Positions 34,921 through 46,945 of a stretch of 64,000 bases of DNA are shown in pieces (the stretch's first letter is position 1; the number at the start of each line of letters is the position of its first letter). The stretch lies in assembly GCA_023935145.1 (NCBI GenBank), contig CM043699.1:123663036-123727035 (forward strand). Direction: 5' to 3'. Both the position numbers and the translations under genes were made by a program. The stretch is from Bretschneidera sinensis (Eukaryota; Streptophyta; Magnoliopsida; Brassicales; Akaniaceae). The notes below the pieces were generated by a model that did no database searches, was not told where the DNA came from, and was given only the letters and a program-made list of their open reading frames with translations.

Positions 34921-36271
34921 TGATGTCTTGCATAATTTCCTATATTTTATAACTTCTTAACTTTAAACTTTACTATAATTTTATTTATTTTTGTTGGTTT
35001 TAAGCTTCATTATTGTCATTAAATTTTATTTCAGATTTGAAGAAAAGGAAGATCCGAATTTCAGCAGCCTATCATCCAGGGACTCTCTCTCTTATTTTTA
35101 AATAAAGATTTTATTTTAATATAGGAGGTGCTAAAATAAAAGAGACGTGGGCAGAAGTTTTTGAATGGCATGTGAATTTATGCGAGACGCAAGGCTAGTT
35201 TTACGGAAGGGAACATTAGAGCAATACGCAGGACGTAAGCTACAGTTTGACTTGGCACACGAAGGCAGCAACGGTTTGACGAGGGAACAGGACACATGAT
35301 TGAGACTGGGGGAAGCTAGGAATATTTGGAACGGCTAGAGTTTTTTCACACACGTTGGGTCTTTTGCTTGGATTTGGACGCACAGACAAAACATGTTTTT
35401 TTGGGTGCTATTGACGCAAAACAAGAGGACACACAGAAGGGGAAATTATTTTCTTTTTTGTTTTGGAGGAAGAGGCTATCGACTGCGACGAGTATTTTTC
35501 ACTGTAGATTTTCTTCTCTCAGAAAAATATGGTGAATTTGTTTATGTTGAATTTAATTTTCAGCATGAACTAAGTTTTCTTTATTCTAGGAGAACGATGT
35601 AATCTAGTTTCAAACTATGCTTGCTTTTCTATGCTAATTTGAAGTAATTCTCTTCTATGTTTGTCTGATATATTCTGAGCTTATTGCTTCTAATTGACTA
35701 GCCATTAATTAGATGATTTTAATCTTGTGATTTGCTATTGAAAGAGGGAATTATAGGATAAAACTTAGATATTTTAGCATAGGTAAATATAGAGATCGAA
35801 AGACTTATATGAACCTATGTAGTCTTAAAAATCGTTGGTCTTAATGCTTTCTTGCTTTATTAATTTGCATACTCTTGTGTAAAATGATGAACAAGAATAT
35901 TTCCAATTGACTATTGAAAGAGGCTTTTGGATGAGTTTGGAGATTTTGCTAACAAACAGAGAGAATTAAATTCAATTAGTTAGATGAGAAAAGCATAGTG
36001 AGGGATTAGGTGAAATCAATTTCCTAGAAGTTCTTTTTCTCATTAATTTGATCTTTGAACAATAGCTTTCTTTTCCTTTGAATACTTTCTTTGAATTGAT
36101 TTTATTTCAAATTACAATTACAAACAACCTTAGTGACTTTTCTAAATAAATTCAAGATTAGTATAATTTCAATACTTGTCAAAAGTGAGTTACCAATCCC
36201 TGAGGACGATACTCTTCTCATCACTTTATATAAAACTACGATACTGTGCACTTGTAGTTTTGCACTGATCA
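34921..36271 (+). repeat. Solo LTR, Athila-like
   Basis: It starts TGATGTCTTGCATAATTTCC and ends 'ccaatccctgaggacgatac' followed by a TGTGCACTTG segment and GCACTGATCA (1351 bp). This is the same end layout as the LTR at 61090-62416. It is flanked by ACTTT (34916-34920) and ACTTC (36272-36276), a 5-bp duplication with one mismatch. No internal region adjoins it, so it is probably a recombination-derived solo LTR. Short ORFs at 35326-35602 are not recognised. Confidence 0.75.
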
Positions 36272-37200
36272 ACTTCCTGCGCTTACTAGGAGTAAGGTGG
36301 AACTCACCTTGAGAACCAAGCTCTAATTCCGGATCACTTCTTTTCTCTTTGAACATTCTTCACTTACACCTAAATATTCTTCATTTAACAACATGAATCC
36401 AAATATAAATAATTACACTTCAACTAAACCAATAAAGGAGTTACAATTATCTATAATCAATTTAAATTACTTTTAAGGACTTAGGATCAAGAGGAAAGAT
36501 AAAATTCATAGTGAAAAATCCTAAAAATAAGGTTGCACAATCGATTGTTCTATTGCACAGTTGACTATGTTAGGATCTTGAACTTTCTACCTCTTGCACA
36601 GTCGACTGTCCAATCCCATAGTTAACTGTACTCGAGACCTGAAGTCTCTTCTCTTTGTACAGTCGACTGTAGGATCACGATAGTCGACTGTGCACCTGAC
36701 CTGAGCTTAAAATCTTCATTAAAACTTGCTCCCTTTTCCCTCAAAAGCCATTTAATACCTCTTGAAACTCTTAATCCTTTTAAAACATAAGTTCTCTAAG
36801 AGTTTAAACCTAATCTCTACATTACCTAAAGAAAAAATTCTAAGTTAAAGTCCCTAAATCCTAAAACCTAGCATAAAACCCATTTTGAAACCAAAAAACT
36901 TGTTTTCCTTCAAATCTCTTAAATGAAAGTCTCAAATCCAAAAACTTTTGATCTAAACTTGAAGTATTTAAGTTAAAAGAAAAAAAGAAATGAAAGGAAA
37001 GAATCCCTACTTGAAATCTTTTCTCCAAGCTTCAACCAAAACCCCAAGAAAGGAAAGAGAACAAGAGACAAGACTAGAAGAATCTAGAAAATGGGAGAAA
37101 GGAGCTAAAATGCTGAGTTTTGGTCTGTCTCTCTCTACTTATACTACCACAAGGAAAAGCACAAAGACCTTCTTAACCCTCTATTGAATTTTATTTACAA
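36272..37200 (-). repeat. Family X LTR, right part of the split copy
   Basis: It resumes with 'cttactaggagtaaggtggaactcacc', matching 51980-52010 and 59430-59460. An AGTCGACT word array lies at 36560-36690, then a leader-like A/T-rich stretch and a minus-strand TATA-like TATAAGTA near 37141. The copy is split by two later insertions. Confidence 0.65.
36560..36690. repeat. AGTCGACT palindromic word array (family X)
   Basis: Words such as CAGTTGACTATG, CAGTCGACTGTCC, TAGTTAACTGTA, CAGTCGACTGTAGG and TAGTCGACTGTGC repeat at irregular spacing, with the core AGTCGACT a perfect palindrome. The same word recurs at the matching place in the copies at 44945-45105, 52395-52510 and 55130-55300. Confidence 0.85.
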
Positions 37201-38215
37201 CTACCACTTCTCTCCTTCAAATCTTACTCTAGTTTTAAATTGACCCCAAAGTTTTAAATCCTCTAAAAAAATTTCCTCAACTTAATTCATCTCGCTATCA
37301 AGAGCTAAGTATACAACATAGGGTATTTTAATTTATTGATACAAAACTAATAAAACAATTTTTGAAACTAATAAAAAAATTTGGTCTCTATAGAAATGGC
37401 TTGGCTCAAGGTTAATGCTGGGTGCAAATCAATGGCTCAATGCAATGGCTCGGCTCGAGCTAGCGGTTCTGACACGACCTAAACCCATAAGACTATCGTT
37501 ATGAGTCTGGGATGTACAATCAAATTAATTACCATATTTTACTATGAATTTCATAGTGACATTTTCATATTTAACATTTTTCTCAATATTAACTTAAAAT
37601 TTTCACTTTCCTTTCATAGATAAAAGACATATTACAAACCATATAAAATTTATCCACCTCTTACATCATAACCATTAATATATTTACAATAAACCGTAGC
37701 CTGGTAGACATCAAGGAACTAATAGTACTAACATACTCAAGTTGTGCTACTGATCTACTTGTATTATTTACTATCTTAATACTTCTATCAAAAAGAGTAT
37801 TTAATTCGTTAATATTAAGGTGCTGAAGAGAGGATGCCAAAGATACAACCTAAACCAGAAGACTCTCTTGATGGGAAAAAAAGATGTCTAATGCTCCTCA
37901 AAACCTGGTCACTTTAACAAAGAAACGACCAGTCAGCTTTTAAAGTCAATATGGGTGTAAACTACCAAAATTCAATTCTCATATATCAAGAAATCACATT
38001 TGATATATAAAACATATAAACATATTTAGGAAACATTTCGAACATAAACTTTGCATTTAATCTAAGCACGAATCATTATTCATCATTTTGAAACAAATCA
38101 TTATGAATCAATACTGAAAACCATCAAATATTTCTTTTCATCATCTCAAATCTCACAAGTAATCAAATCATATAGTTTCTTACGATCATTTCCAAAGAGC
38201 AAGTATACACAGGAT

Positions 38216-38216
<1 letters not shown>

Positions 38217-38277
<61 letters not shown>
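38217..38277. repeat. (TA)n microsatellite
   Basis: About 30 uninterrupted TA units. Confidence 0.97.
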
Positions 38278-38281
<4 letters not shown>

Positions 38282-38284
38282 GTG

Positions 38285-38535
38285 TCATTATCCAGTATTC
38301 CCATACAGCAGGATACATATGATAATTGTCCCAATCTAGCAGAACTAATAAGTATCCCCATCTAGCATGACATGTATCCGGATACAAAAACAAACTGCAG
38401 CTGAGGGCAGAGTAATCTCTAGAGCACACCCTTTTTATCATCTTGTATCCTAATCCAATGGGATACTAATATCTCCATCCAACAAGATACATGCATAATA
38501 GAATATAATAAATATCCCCATCCAACAGGACACTT
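38285..38535. repeat. Diverged tandem motif array
   Basis: At least six copies of a motif close to 'atccccatccaacaggatac', spaced 35-60 bp. The best copies are near 38295, 38350, 38455, 38480 and 38515. It resembles in style the CCCCTCATGGGCCAAT arrays of family X but has a different sequence. Confidence 0.7.
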
Positions 38536-39608
38536 CTGTGTATTATTACAACATTAGTATCCAACTCATTCTCATCATTTCAATAATAAATTCCATTCTC
38601 AACTCTTTTAATACTTAAAACATCGCATAAACATTTTATTTAAATAAATAAAATTATTCTCATAAATCATTAAAAATGATCATTGATATCAAATCTGAGA
38701 TAATAATTCATATTTCTTCACAAATCATTCCAAATATACAAATTTATCTTTTTCTCAAACAGTTTATAAATTCAAGCATATAACACATTTTTACCATATA
38801 AAAAGAAATAATAATTTATATACAATTGGTGGTAAAAACTCACCTCAACTACACCCAATCCAAATACTTTTCATAAACCTAGATTACTCAAACCTGCTCC
38901 TTCTATTGTACCTCTACCTTACAAGAATACGCTAACTAGTATTACTGTCTCACAACTTGATATAAACCCTTATAATGGGTTAAATGCTTGTATATAGGTA
39001 TGCATGTTCCAACCTATTTTCAAATTCAAAGTTTTAGTTATTTGAACTCTTTTCTTTAAAAATAGGGAAAATTACATTTACCCATCCATAGTATAGTGCA
39101 ACTTACATATGAGGATCAGTGGTTTCAAAATCTACAAATGCACCCTTACCAGCGTTGACTGTTAAGTCTTTGCTAACTTTTAATAGAAACTAATAAAAGA
39201 CTCAATTATCGCTATATATTATAGCTATCAGATCATTAGTCAATATTTCATCCTACACAATCTCTTTTTCCCTCTCTCTTCGACAGTTCATCCTTTTAGT
39301 TTAGTAAAGGGGGGAATGAAAGGTTACACAATCCGGAAAATAAAAAGTAAGATTAGCAAATGTAAAAAGCAAAGTTAAAAAAACAAGCAAAAAACTCTTA
39401 TGCTTTCTCTATATTTTGATTAACTTAATTCTAGATACATTAATAACAAAACCCCCCAAAAATAAAAATCTTTAAAAAAAATTCCAAAAAAATACCAATG
39501 TTTCAAGATGATGTGTCATCTTCTGTAACATTTTCGCCTCTACAATTTTTCTCCATGACTTTTTCATTTTCATTTAGGTTAGAATAACCATATCCTTTGC
39601 CAAAAAAG

Positions 39609-40460
39609 CTGAAATCTGAGGAGAGGGGTTTGTATTTGATCCATTTCTTGATTATATATGTGAATCATGTAGCTTTGAAAATATAGATAGTGCCTTTGAG
39701 CAGATCTCCCATCTTATGTCTCCTGATGGCAATGCTATGCAGTGTATTACTATATATTTCACGGAGGCCCTTGCTAATAGAATCCTCAAATCTTGGCCTA
39801 GTCTTCACAAGGCCTTTAATTTCACTAGAATAACTCTGGCTTCTGAAGACATTCTCATTAAGAAACTTTTTTTTTTAAAGATATTTCCATTTTTGAAGGT
39901 GGCTTTTGTGCTCGCAAATCAAGCTATTATTGAAGCCATGGAGGGTGAAATGATGGTTTATATAATTAATCTTAATGCAACTAAATCTTCTCAGTGGATT
40001 ACAATTCTTCAAGCTTTGAATGCACAACCTGAAGGCCCACCACATTTAAGAATCGCTGGGGTTCATCAATAGAAAGAGGTACTTGATCAAATGGCCCATG
40101 TATTTGTCTAAGAAGCAAAAAAATTGGATATCCCATTTCAGTTCAATCCCATTGTCAGCAAATTGGAGAATCTCTTGATATTAAAAAATTGTGTGTTAAA
40201 ACTGGGAAGACTTTAGCAGTTAGCTCATTTCATCAATTGTATTCCTTTTTGGCCTTTGATGCTGAACCCTTAAGGAAGAAATCCTCGTTAGGAAGATCAA
40301 ACAAACCTTAATCTCCACCCCATTTCCAATCCAACGATCCAAATGCTCCATTCATCGATCTACTATGCAACGCCGACAACTCAACCTCCACCATATGATC
40401 AAGTACCCCTCTCGATTATTGGGATCTTTGGCTTTACTGAGGAATAGAGCTGGTCAAAAA
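39609..40460 (+). pseudogene. GRAS-family (SCL3-like) pseudogene
   Basis: The sequence encodes SEERGLYLIHFL at 39612, then after a frameshift near 39670 the blocks EQISHLMSPDGNAMQ, YFTEALANRILKSWP and NQAIIEAMEGEMMVYIINLN, then WITILQAL and EGPPHLRIAGVH. These are the leucine-heptad and VHIID regions of GRAS proteins, closest to SCARECROW-LIKE 3, which promotes gibberellin response. A TAG at about 40070 ends the open part. Similarity continues downstream in other frames (KLDIPFQFNPIVSKLE, a PLRKKSSL block). Usual SCL3 length is about 480 residues; here perhaps 250 can be traced and the C-terminal PFYRE/SAW region is not seen. No introns are visible in the traced part. It is surrounded by repeats. 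Confidence 0.87.
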
Positions 40461-40747
40461 TTTAAAAAAGAGGGAATGGGGCTGGCTGAAAATTGCAGTA
40501 AGTTGCTGGAGTAGAGAATTTGCGGTGAATCAAACCTCATTTTCGTCGATATCCACTCACGATCTCTAATCTTCTAAGCTATTTTCTTGCTTTGTTATTG
40601 AGTGAGAGAGAATGTGAAATAATATAGGAAGCAAATTAAAGGGTATTCTCGGGATTTACCAAATAAATGCGGATATGGAAAGGTTATTGACCAAAGTTAA
40701 AACATATACAAAATGGACTAACTATTACTACAAAGATAATTTTTTTT

Positions 40748-40750
<3 letters not shown>

Positions 40751-40800
<50 letters not shown>
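40751..40800. repeat. (AT)n microsatellite
   Basis: About 25 AT units, just downstream of the GRAS pseudogene. Confidence 0.97.
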
Positions 40801-40804
<4 letters not shown>

Positions 40805-42765
40805 GAGAGTATAAAATCATGATTAAATTAAAAGTTTCCATTACGAAGAAATTGTATAGATTTTGTGCCTTGAGTGCTAAAAACTAGATTTGAATGCTAT
40901 TAATTATAGTGAATTTAATGAGGATGGTTGGATTTCAACATACACCATGTAGATAGACATAAGATTTAGCAAAGGAAAGTGTGGGAGTGAGGTGTTTAAT
41001 GGCTTTCTAGAAGATTTGATTTCCTAAATGAACTTGAAAGAGAAATGAGAAAATAAAAGGTCTTGAAATGTAGTTGAGACAATATGGTAATTTAAGCGTT
41101 TAAAAGCTTGTTAGGAAATAGAGGTGGAATAAATAAATGAATATACTATAATTAGGTCAACTAAATGATAAAAAGTTAGATTAGGAAGTAAGGGATTCAC
41201 GCTATCACCTAGTTGTTGAAAGAAAAAGGATAATTGGGCTTTGATAAAGATGATGAAATTGTTATGTATACATATGATGGGTATTGTTATTAGGATCAAA
41301 GTGAGATGGATTAACGTGGTAAGAATAATGAATGTCATAACAAAACAAAATGTTGAGAGTATATTGAGAGCTGGTGGATTAGTGTCTCATTGATGTTCAA
41401 TTGGAGATTATCCATACATTTTATAATCTTGAATTTTATTGAGGCTATTAATAACTTTAGGGATTGAATGGTCAAAAAGAAGAGGCGAGTTGGGTAAGAG
41501 ACAAAATTCCAAGTTTTAGAGAAAAACACTAAATATGAATTAAGATGCTAAATGTACGAGTGAATAAAAGCTTAAGAGTTGGGGAAATTGTTCATTTGAA
41601 AAGCTGAAGTGAGAAATAATTAATGTAAAATTTTGATAGCTATAGAGTTGATGTGTAGAAGCACTCAATTTTTTTTTTCCTGAAGAAGAGTTATTAAAGT
41701 GTGCATTTGAGAGTTTTCTAAGGAAGATAAAAATTGATTTTCTGTGAAGTATATAGAATATAAAATGAGAATTGAGTGGGAGATTTGATATATGAAGGTA
41801 TGTAAGGAGTTGAATGATTCTGGAAGAATGAAAATAATGATAACCTTGAAGTATAATCAATAATAAAAGAAAAGTTTTATATGGTAAAATCATTGAGAAG
41901 TTCAAGTGGAGACTAAAGACAAATTAAATAAATTATATTTAAAGGACTAAAAGATATGTTAAGCAAAAAGAAATAAATTACAGAATGAATTAAATTGATT
42001 GAGAGATGCTAGGAAATTTATGTGAGTGAATGGGAAGTTGAGCTATAGAGGCTTAATGACTAATTTATTTCCTTAGGTAAATTAAAACTCTGAAGTTAAT
42101 AATTTGAGGAGTTGATTAAAGACCTAAGCTGAACTAAGTTCAGAACTTCTGGTAACACTATGGACGGATCCTAAGTATAGCATCTATTTGGTGAAGGAGT
42201 TATTGAATAATAAATGAAAATGAATAGTCGGTAAGTGACCTTTTGTGGAGAGGTGTCTTGGGAGAGATGTATGAATAAAGTTGTACCATAAATTGACACC
42301 CATGAAGCATTAAGTTAAGATAGAAATATAAAGATTCAGAGAGGAGTGCGTGATGGTGAGAAATTTAGTTTTAGAGCATAAGAAGAAATCAAAGAAGTAA
42401 AAAGGCGTGATTTGAGTAAAAAAAATGTGTGGCTTGAAAGGTTAGTTGTGTGATTAGAAGAATTGAATGGAAGAGAAATAACAAACTATAAGAATAAGTA
42501 ATTGATAGAAGGGTGAGCACAACTTCGTAAATAAATAGGGTCTTTAGATTGATTGAATGAAATTTATTAAAATAATATGTTAGATCGTTACAGTAATTAG
42601 ATAGTTGATTGGAAACAATTTAGAGAAAAATCAAGCTCTTTGTCGAGATAAAGTTTAACTTTTTAGAAAATAAATTTTGAGGTAGACATGAGGGAACAAT
42701 AATCTTGGCTATTTGTGTACCCTAGTCAAGAAAACTTTAGGGACAAAATTTGTTCATGGGAAGAA
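40801..42765 (+). other. Probable internal region of a family X element (plus)
   Basis: The plus strand is poor in C over almost 2 kb, as is the minus strand of the other presumed internal regions (48596-50600 and 56037-58340). No ORF domain is readable because stops are dense. It ends with 'gggacaaaatttgttcatgg' and a GGGAAGAA purine tract (42738-42764), the usual layout at the 3' end of a Ty3/gypsy internal region. Confidence 0.45.
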
Positions 42766-43330
42766 TCATAGCACCTGTTATTAAGTTAATTATATTTTAA
42801 TCATGGGAGTACATTTTTTAAAACATATTTGTATATTTATTTAAATTATTTTTTTATTCATTTTAGAATATGTGTAAGTTAGTAAATAAAAAAATAAAAA
42901 AATAATTAATTTAAGATAATATGTCATGGGAGGAATATTACTTTCACTATGGAATTTTATGAGACTAAATATAATTTCTTGAAATTTACTAAAAAGAGAG
43001 TTGAGTTAAATCAAATAAAAAAATGGTTAGAGAGGGGTAAAATGGTAAAAGTGGAGTGCACGGGCTTATAAATAGAAGAGGCATCAATTTTTTTTTATAG
43101 AAATATCTAGATGGGTTCATGAGAAAGAGAGAAAGGGAGAAAAATAAAAAAAAAGGAAGAGAAAAAGAGAAGGAGAAGAGAAGAAGAAGAAGTTGAAAAA
43201 AGGTTAAAGGAAAAATGTCCCAAAATTCAAGGTATAATCATTTTCTTTTCTATGTTTTTCTTCAAAGTAGGCTTTAAAACTTAGGATTTTTGGTTTTGAA
43301 GTTTATTCAAGAATATTTTTAGAGATTTAG
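42766..43330 (+). repeat. Family X LTR 5' part (plus)
   Basis: It follows the purine tract. The first 50 bases align with the reverse complement of 55990-56036. TATA box TATAAATA at 43067-43074 is followed by a purine-rich leader (43120-43200). It is cut at 43330 by a copy in the other orientation. Confidence 0.55.
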
Positions 43331-44300
43331 TGTAACTACCTATCCTCGGGTGGGTCTTACCCGAGACGGTATCGTCACCTTTCAGCTCCGAGCCCTAACT
43401 TGAATGCCCTGCTTACATCTTTGCATACAATACAAATCACAATTCATTAAACTTAATCAATTCATCCCATCTAAAACTATACTCATATAATACAAATAGT
43501 GCATTACTTTTTTTATTTTAAATCTCTATAATTTACCAAGCTTTTAAACTTCTATAAAGAACATTTTTAAAATAAATTATTTGGACTCAAGACAACTCTG
43601 AGGATGCCGCTTCCAAACCTCACATATAGTCTCTAATTGTCGACTCTCAGCTAGAGCTTACTTCCAAATCAGCGACCACCTGAGGGGAAAATAAACATAA
43701 AGAGGGTGGTAAGCTTCAAAAAGCTCAGTGAGTAACACATTACTCAAAGTACTCGATTTTTATTTTCATTTACCAATTCATATGATACATTGATTTAATT
43801 AAAATAAGGCTTTAAGTCATTTCTTTATCTTTTGAATCTTTAATCATTATATTTTTTACATGTTTTCAATTCAAATAAGAGTGCCTATCATGTAATGGCA
43901 CCGTACACCATATTATAATCATGATAAATTTTATAGTACATTCATGCACTTATCACACAATCCAGTCTCACAATTTCTACATCATAAGCACTCAACTAAC
44001 AAGCACAACATCATCACATCCCACGATTCAACATCATGTGCCCTTCACTGGGCTAATTACATTATGTGCCCCTCATTGCACCAATCACATCAATTATCAT
44101 ATTAAATGCAATGGAAAGCATAATTATATCTCAATTCATTTCATTTTGTTGCCACTCTCTTGGCTAATCATAACACAATGGGGACGTCTCCCCATGCACT
44201 AGTATATCTCTCAGCATATAACCTCAGATCCCCTAGACCCTTTCCCGGGCAGGGTTCTACCATTCAAAGATTTCCTTGGTACCCTTTTACACCTTGTGGA
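43331..44300 (-). repeat. Family X LTR 3' part (minus)
   Basis: On the plus strand it begins TGTAACTACCTATCCTCGGG, the reverse complement of the LTR end seen at 48540-48595. It contains the 'aagctcagtgag' block (43722), the 'cccctcattgcaccaatc' motif (44070) and 'gacgtctccccatgcac' (44183). It resembles 50601-51620. No primer site adjoins it. Confidence 0.65.
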
Positions 44301-44309
44301 TGGGTCTTG

Positions 44310-46730
44310 TAGAGCCTAATATTTTATAAAGTGGAAGGTTAGCTTTATTGATTTAGAAAGCTTTGTGGTAAAAATTAGGAAGAGTTATAAATTGAAGGAT
44401 GATTTTGTAATTCTTAAAGAAATTGTCTATAAATAGGGGACAGAGGAGAGAATAATCAACATTTGCTGGATTCTTCTAGAGAAAGAGAGAGGGTTCAGGT
44501 GAGAGGAGAGAAAAGGAGAAAAAGAAGAGAAAAATAGTGGAAAAGAGGGGAAAAAGATAAAAAGAGAAGAAGAGAAGGAAGAGGAGTTTTCTTACAAAAC
44601 TCGTGTGTGTTGATTTCTATAAGGATTTTAATTTTTGAGTTGCAAAGTTGAATATTTTCTCAAGAAAAAATTCGAAGAAAATGGGGTTGTTTCAAAAAGT
44701 GGGTTTTATGCAAAATTGGTTGATTTGAGAGTTTTGGATTCAAATTTTCTCTTGGATAATGTAAATTTTTTTGACTTCAAACCCTTAGGAAACTTGTGTC
44801 TTTGAAAAATTGTTGTAAAATTTTTGAATTCAAACCCTTCAAAAACTTGTATCTTGAACAATTGAAAGAATCTTTTGAAATCAAGAAGAAATTTGGGAAA
44901 AAGATGGATTTTCGGAAGGGTTTTTGTTGGAAATCGGGTGGCCAATCGACTGGTGGCTTCCTCCAATCATCTAGTTGCTGTATTTGATATGTATCAGGGT
45001 ATTAGTTGAGTGTATGAATAACCAGTCAAATGGGTAAAGTTGTAGAATTTTTCTTGAGGTTTTCTAGTCGACTGGATCAAGTACCTAGTCGATTGGATCA
45101 TGTTGATTTTTCAAAAATTGATTTTTCTCTTTAGTTTTTGAACATGAAACCTTTCCAAAATAATTTTAATATTTATACAAATTTGAAGTATTATTAAAAC
45201 ACCTTTAAAATGTTAGTATTCATAAAAAATAAAGTTATTTTCAAATTCAAAATAGATTATTTGAAAAAGGGCTTAAAGTCTCGATTTCTTTGACTTTTGG
45301 TTTCGTGCGAAGTGCACTATTGAGATTTAAAGTGTGAAAAACACCTTGAGGTTGCTAGAGATTCTTTTAAATGATTTAAAGTAATAAGATTAAGTTTTAT
45401 TCATTCTTAGGTACTAATGGGAAAATCTTTGAGAGACAAGGAAGTAGTAAGATCGTGTAAGGAGGTGAGTACGCCTTACCTTTAGTAATTGTACTTAATA
45501 TATATATATATATATGAATTGAGGACTAAAGAATAAAAATATGATCTACTTTGATAAGTGTAAACTCTGGAAATTTTTATGAAGAATAAATATGAGCTTT
45601 GGTACGAAAATAGTAAGAATTAGTGTTATTGAAAATTGATATAGGTGAAGAAATAATTGTGTAAGATATGAGTCTTGAAATGATTCAAGGTGTTTGTGTT
45701 GAGGATTTTGATGTGTGGAATTGTAGTGAATGTACTTGGTTGAATTTGTATGAAATGCGATGTGAATGATTGATGATTGCTTGTATGCATACCACTTTAT
45801 GCATTTTGCATTATAACGTTATTTGACGGTATGTTATTGAGGGCCAAGTGATGGGTTAGGCTGGTAGGTCCTTTCCCATAAGGTGTGTAAGGGTATCGAA
45901 CGATTATTACACATGTAGGACCCTTGAAGGGGGATCTATTGTGCTATGATGATATGATGATTGGACGTACCAGTACATAGGGAGACATCCCTGTGATGAT
46001 GATATTAGCCCAGTGAGGGGAAGTGATTCATTTTTGCATTGCATCATATAGCATGACATTGCATTTCATTTCATGGACCCATACATTATGAGGATTGGCC
46101 CATGCGGGATGTGCTTGGAAATTTACTTATGAGGGGCGTGTGATATGATTACCCCATGTGGGACATGTGATGATATGATGTGTTTGACTCGAAGAAGGAC
46201 ATGATTATTCCTGTGAAATGTATAGACGTTGAATGAAGATTTTTATAAGATTGTTTTGGCATTATAATGTGTGAATGTTCTAAAAATAGTATATAGTATG
46301 TAATTAAGGAAACTTGCGATTTATAGTTTAAATGGTCCTATAATAGTATAAGAAATAAATAAAAATACTTGGAGGAAAGCTAAAGGAAATATTTGGAGAA
46401 CATACAAGATAGGTATTACTTACACTTAGAAGCTATAATAAATAGTATGATATAGTTAACATACAAGCTATATATTATATTAAACTAAATAATCCATAGA
46501 TGAAAGATTTAGTATTGATTTAAAATAATATTTGAAAGATGATACTGAAAATTTTGTTGAATAGAGTTAGAAATTTTTGAAGAAGAAAATACTGAAAATA
46601 CGAAATTTGAAGCTAAAATGAAAGAATTTTGAAGAAAAATGTGGAATGAGGTTGAGGAAAATAATTAGAAAAGTTGATGGAAGAAAAAGTAATTTTGAAT
46701 GAAGAAAAGATGAAAAATAGACTTCTAAGG
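44310..46730 (+). repeat. Family X LTR, first part (plus)
   Basis: TATA box TATAAATA at 44428-44435, purine-rich leader 44470-44590, AGTCGACT-type words 44945-45105, 'aaggaggtgagtacgcctta' near 45460 and 'gggagacatccctgtgatg' near 45978. The 45935-46460 portion is nearly identical (about 93% by eye) to 53305-53820. Confidence 0.6.
44945..45105. repeat. AGTCGACT-type word array (family X, plus copy)
   Basis: Words include CCAATCGACTGG, CCAGTCAAATGG, CTAGTCGACTGG and CTAGTCGATTGG. The last two are 24 bp apart. Confidence 0.8.
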
Positions 46731-46733
46731 GAA

Positions 46734-46945
46734 AATGGCAAAACTATAATTATGAAATGGTAGAATTGTAAATAAATAATGGTAAAACCGTAAGTTTTAT
46801 ATGTTGAAAGGTGGGTGGCAGAATTGTAAATGATTATTGGTAAAATTGTAAGTTGTAATCGATGGTAGAATCATAAATAACTAATGGTAAAAATATAATT
46901 TAAAATCAATGGCAGAATCATAAATACCCTAAGGTAAAACGGTAA
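46734..46945 (+). repeat. Degenerate tandem array, ~50-bp unit
   Basis: Four to five copies alternate 'atggtagaattgtaaat' and 'aatggtaaaaccgtaag' words. It separates two family X LTR parts. Confidence 0.7.

Larger units (their letters stand above)
37201..39600. other. Gene-free repeat region
   Basis: A probable LTR-like terminus near 37470 ('acacgacctaaacccataag') is followed by AT-rich sequence. A TA microsatellite and a diverged tandem array are listed separately. The segment 39065-39200 ('gggaaaattacatttaccc') resembles common plant MITE ends. No coding domain seen. Confidence 0.4.

Noticed and set aside
38163..38441. ORF with a long Tyr-Ile repeat
   Set aside because: It is a translation of the TA microsatellite.
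41111..41905. Minus-strand ORFs rich in Ile, Leu and Phe
   Set aside because: They are shadows of C-poor sequence that happens to lack stops on the opposite strand; no family motif.
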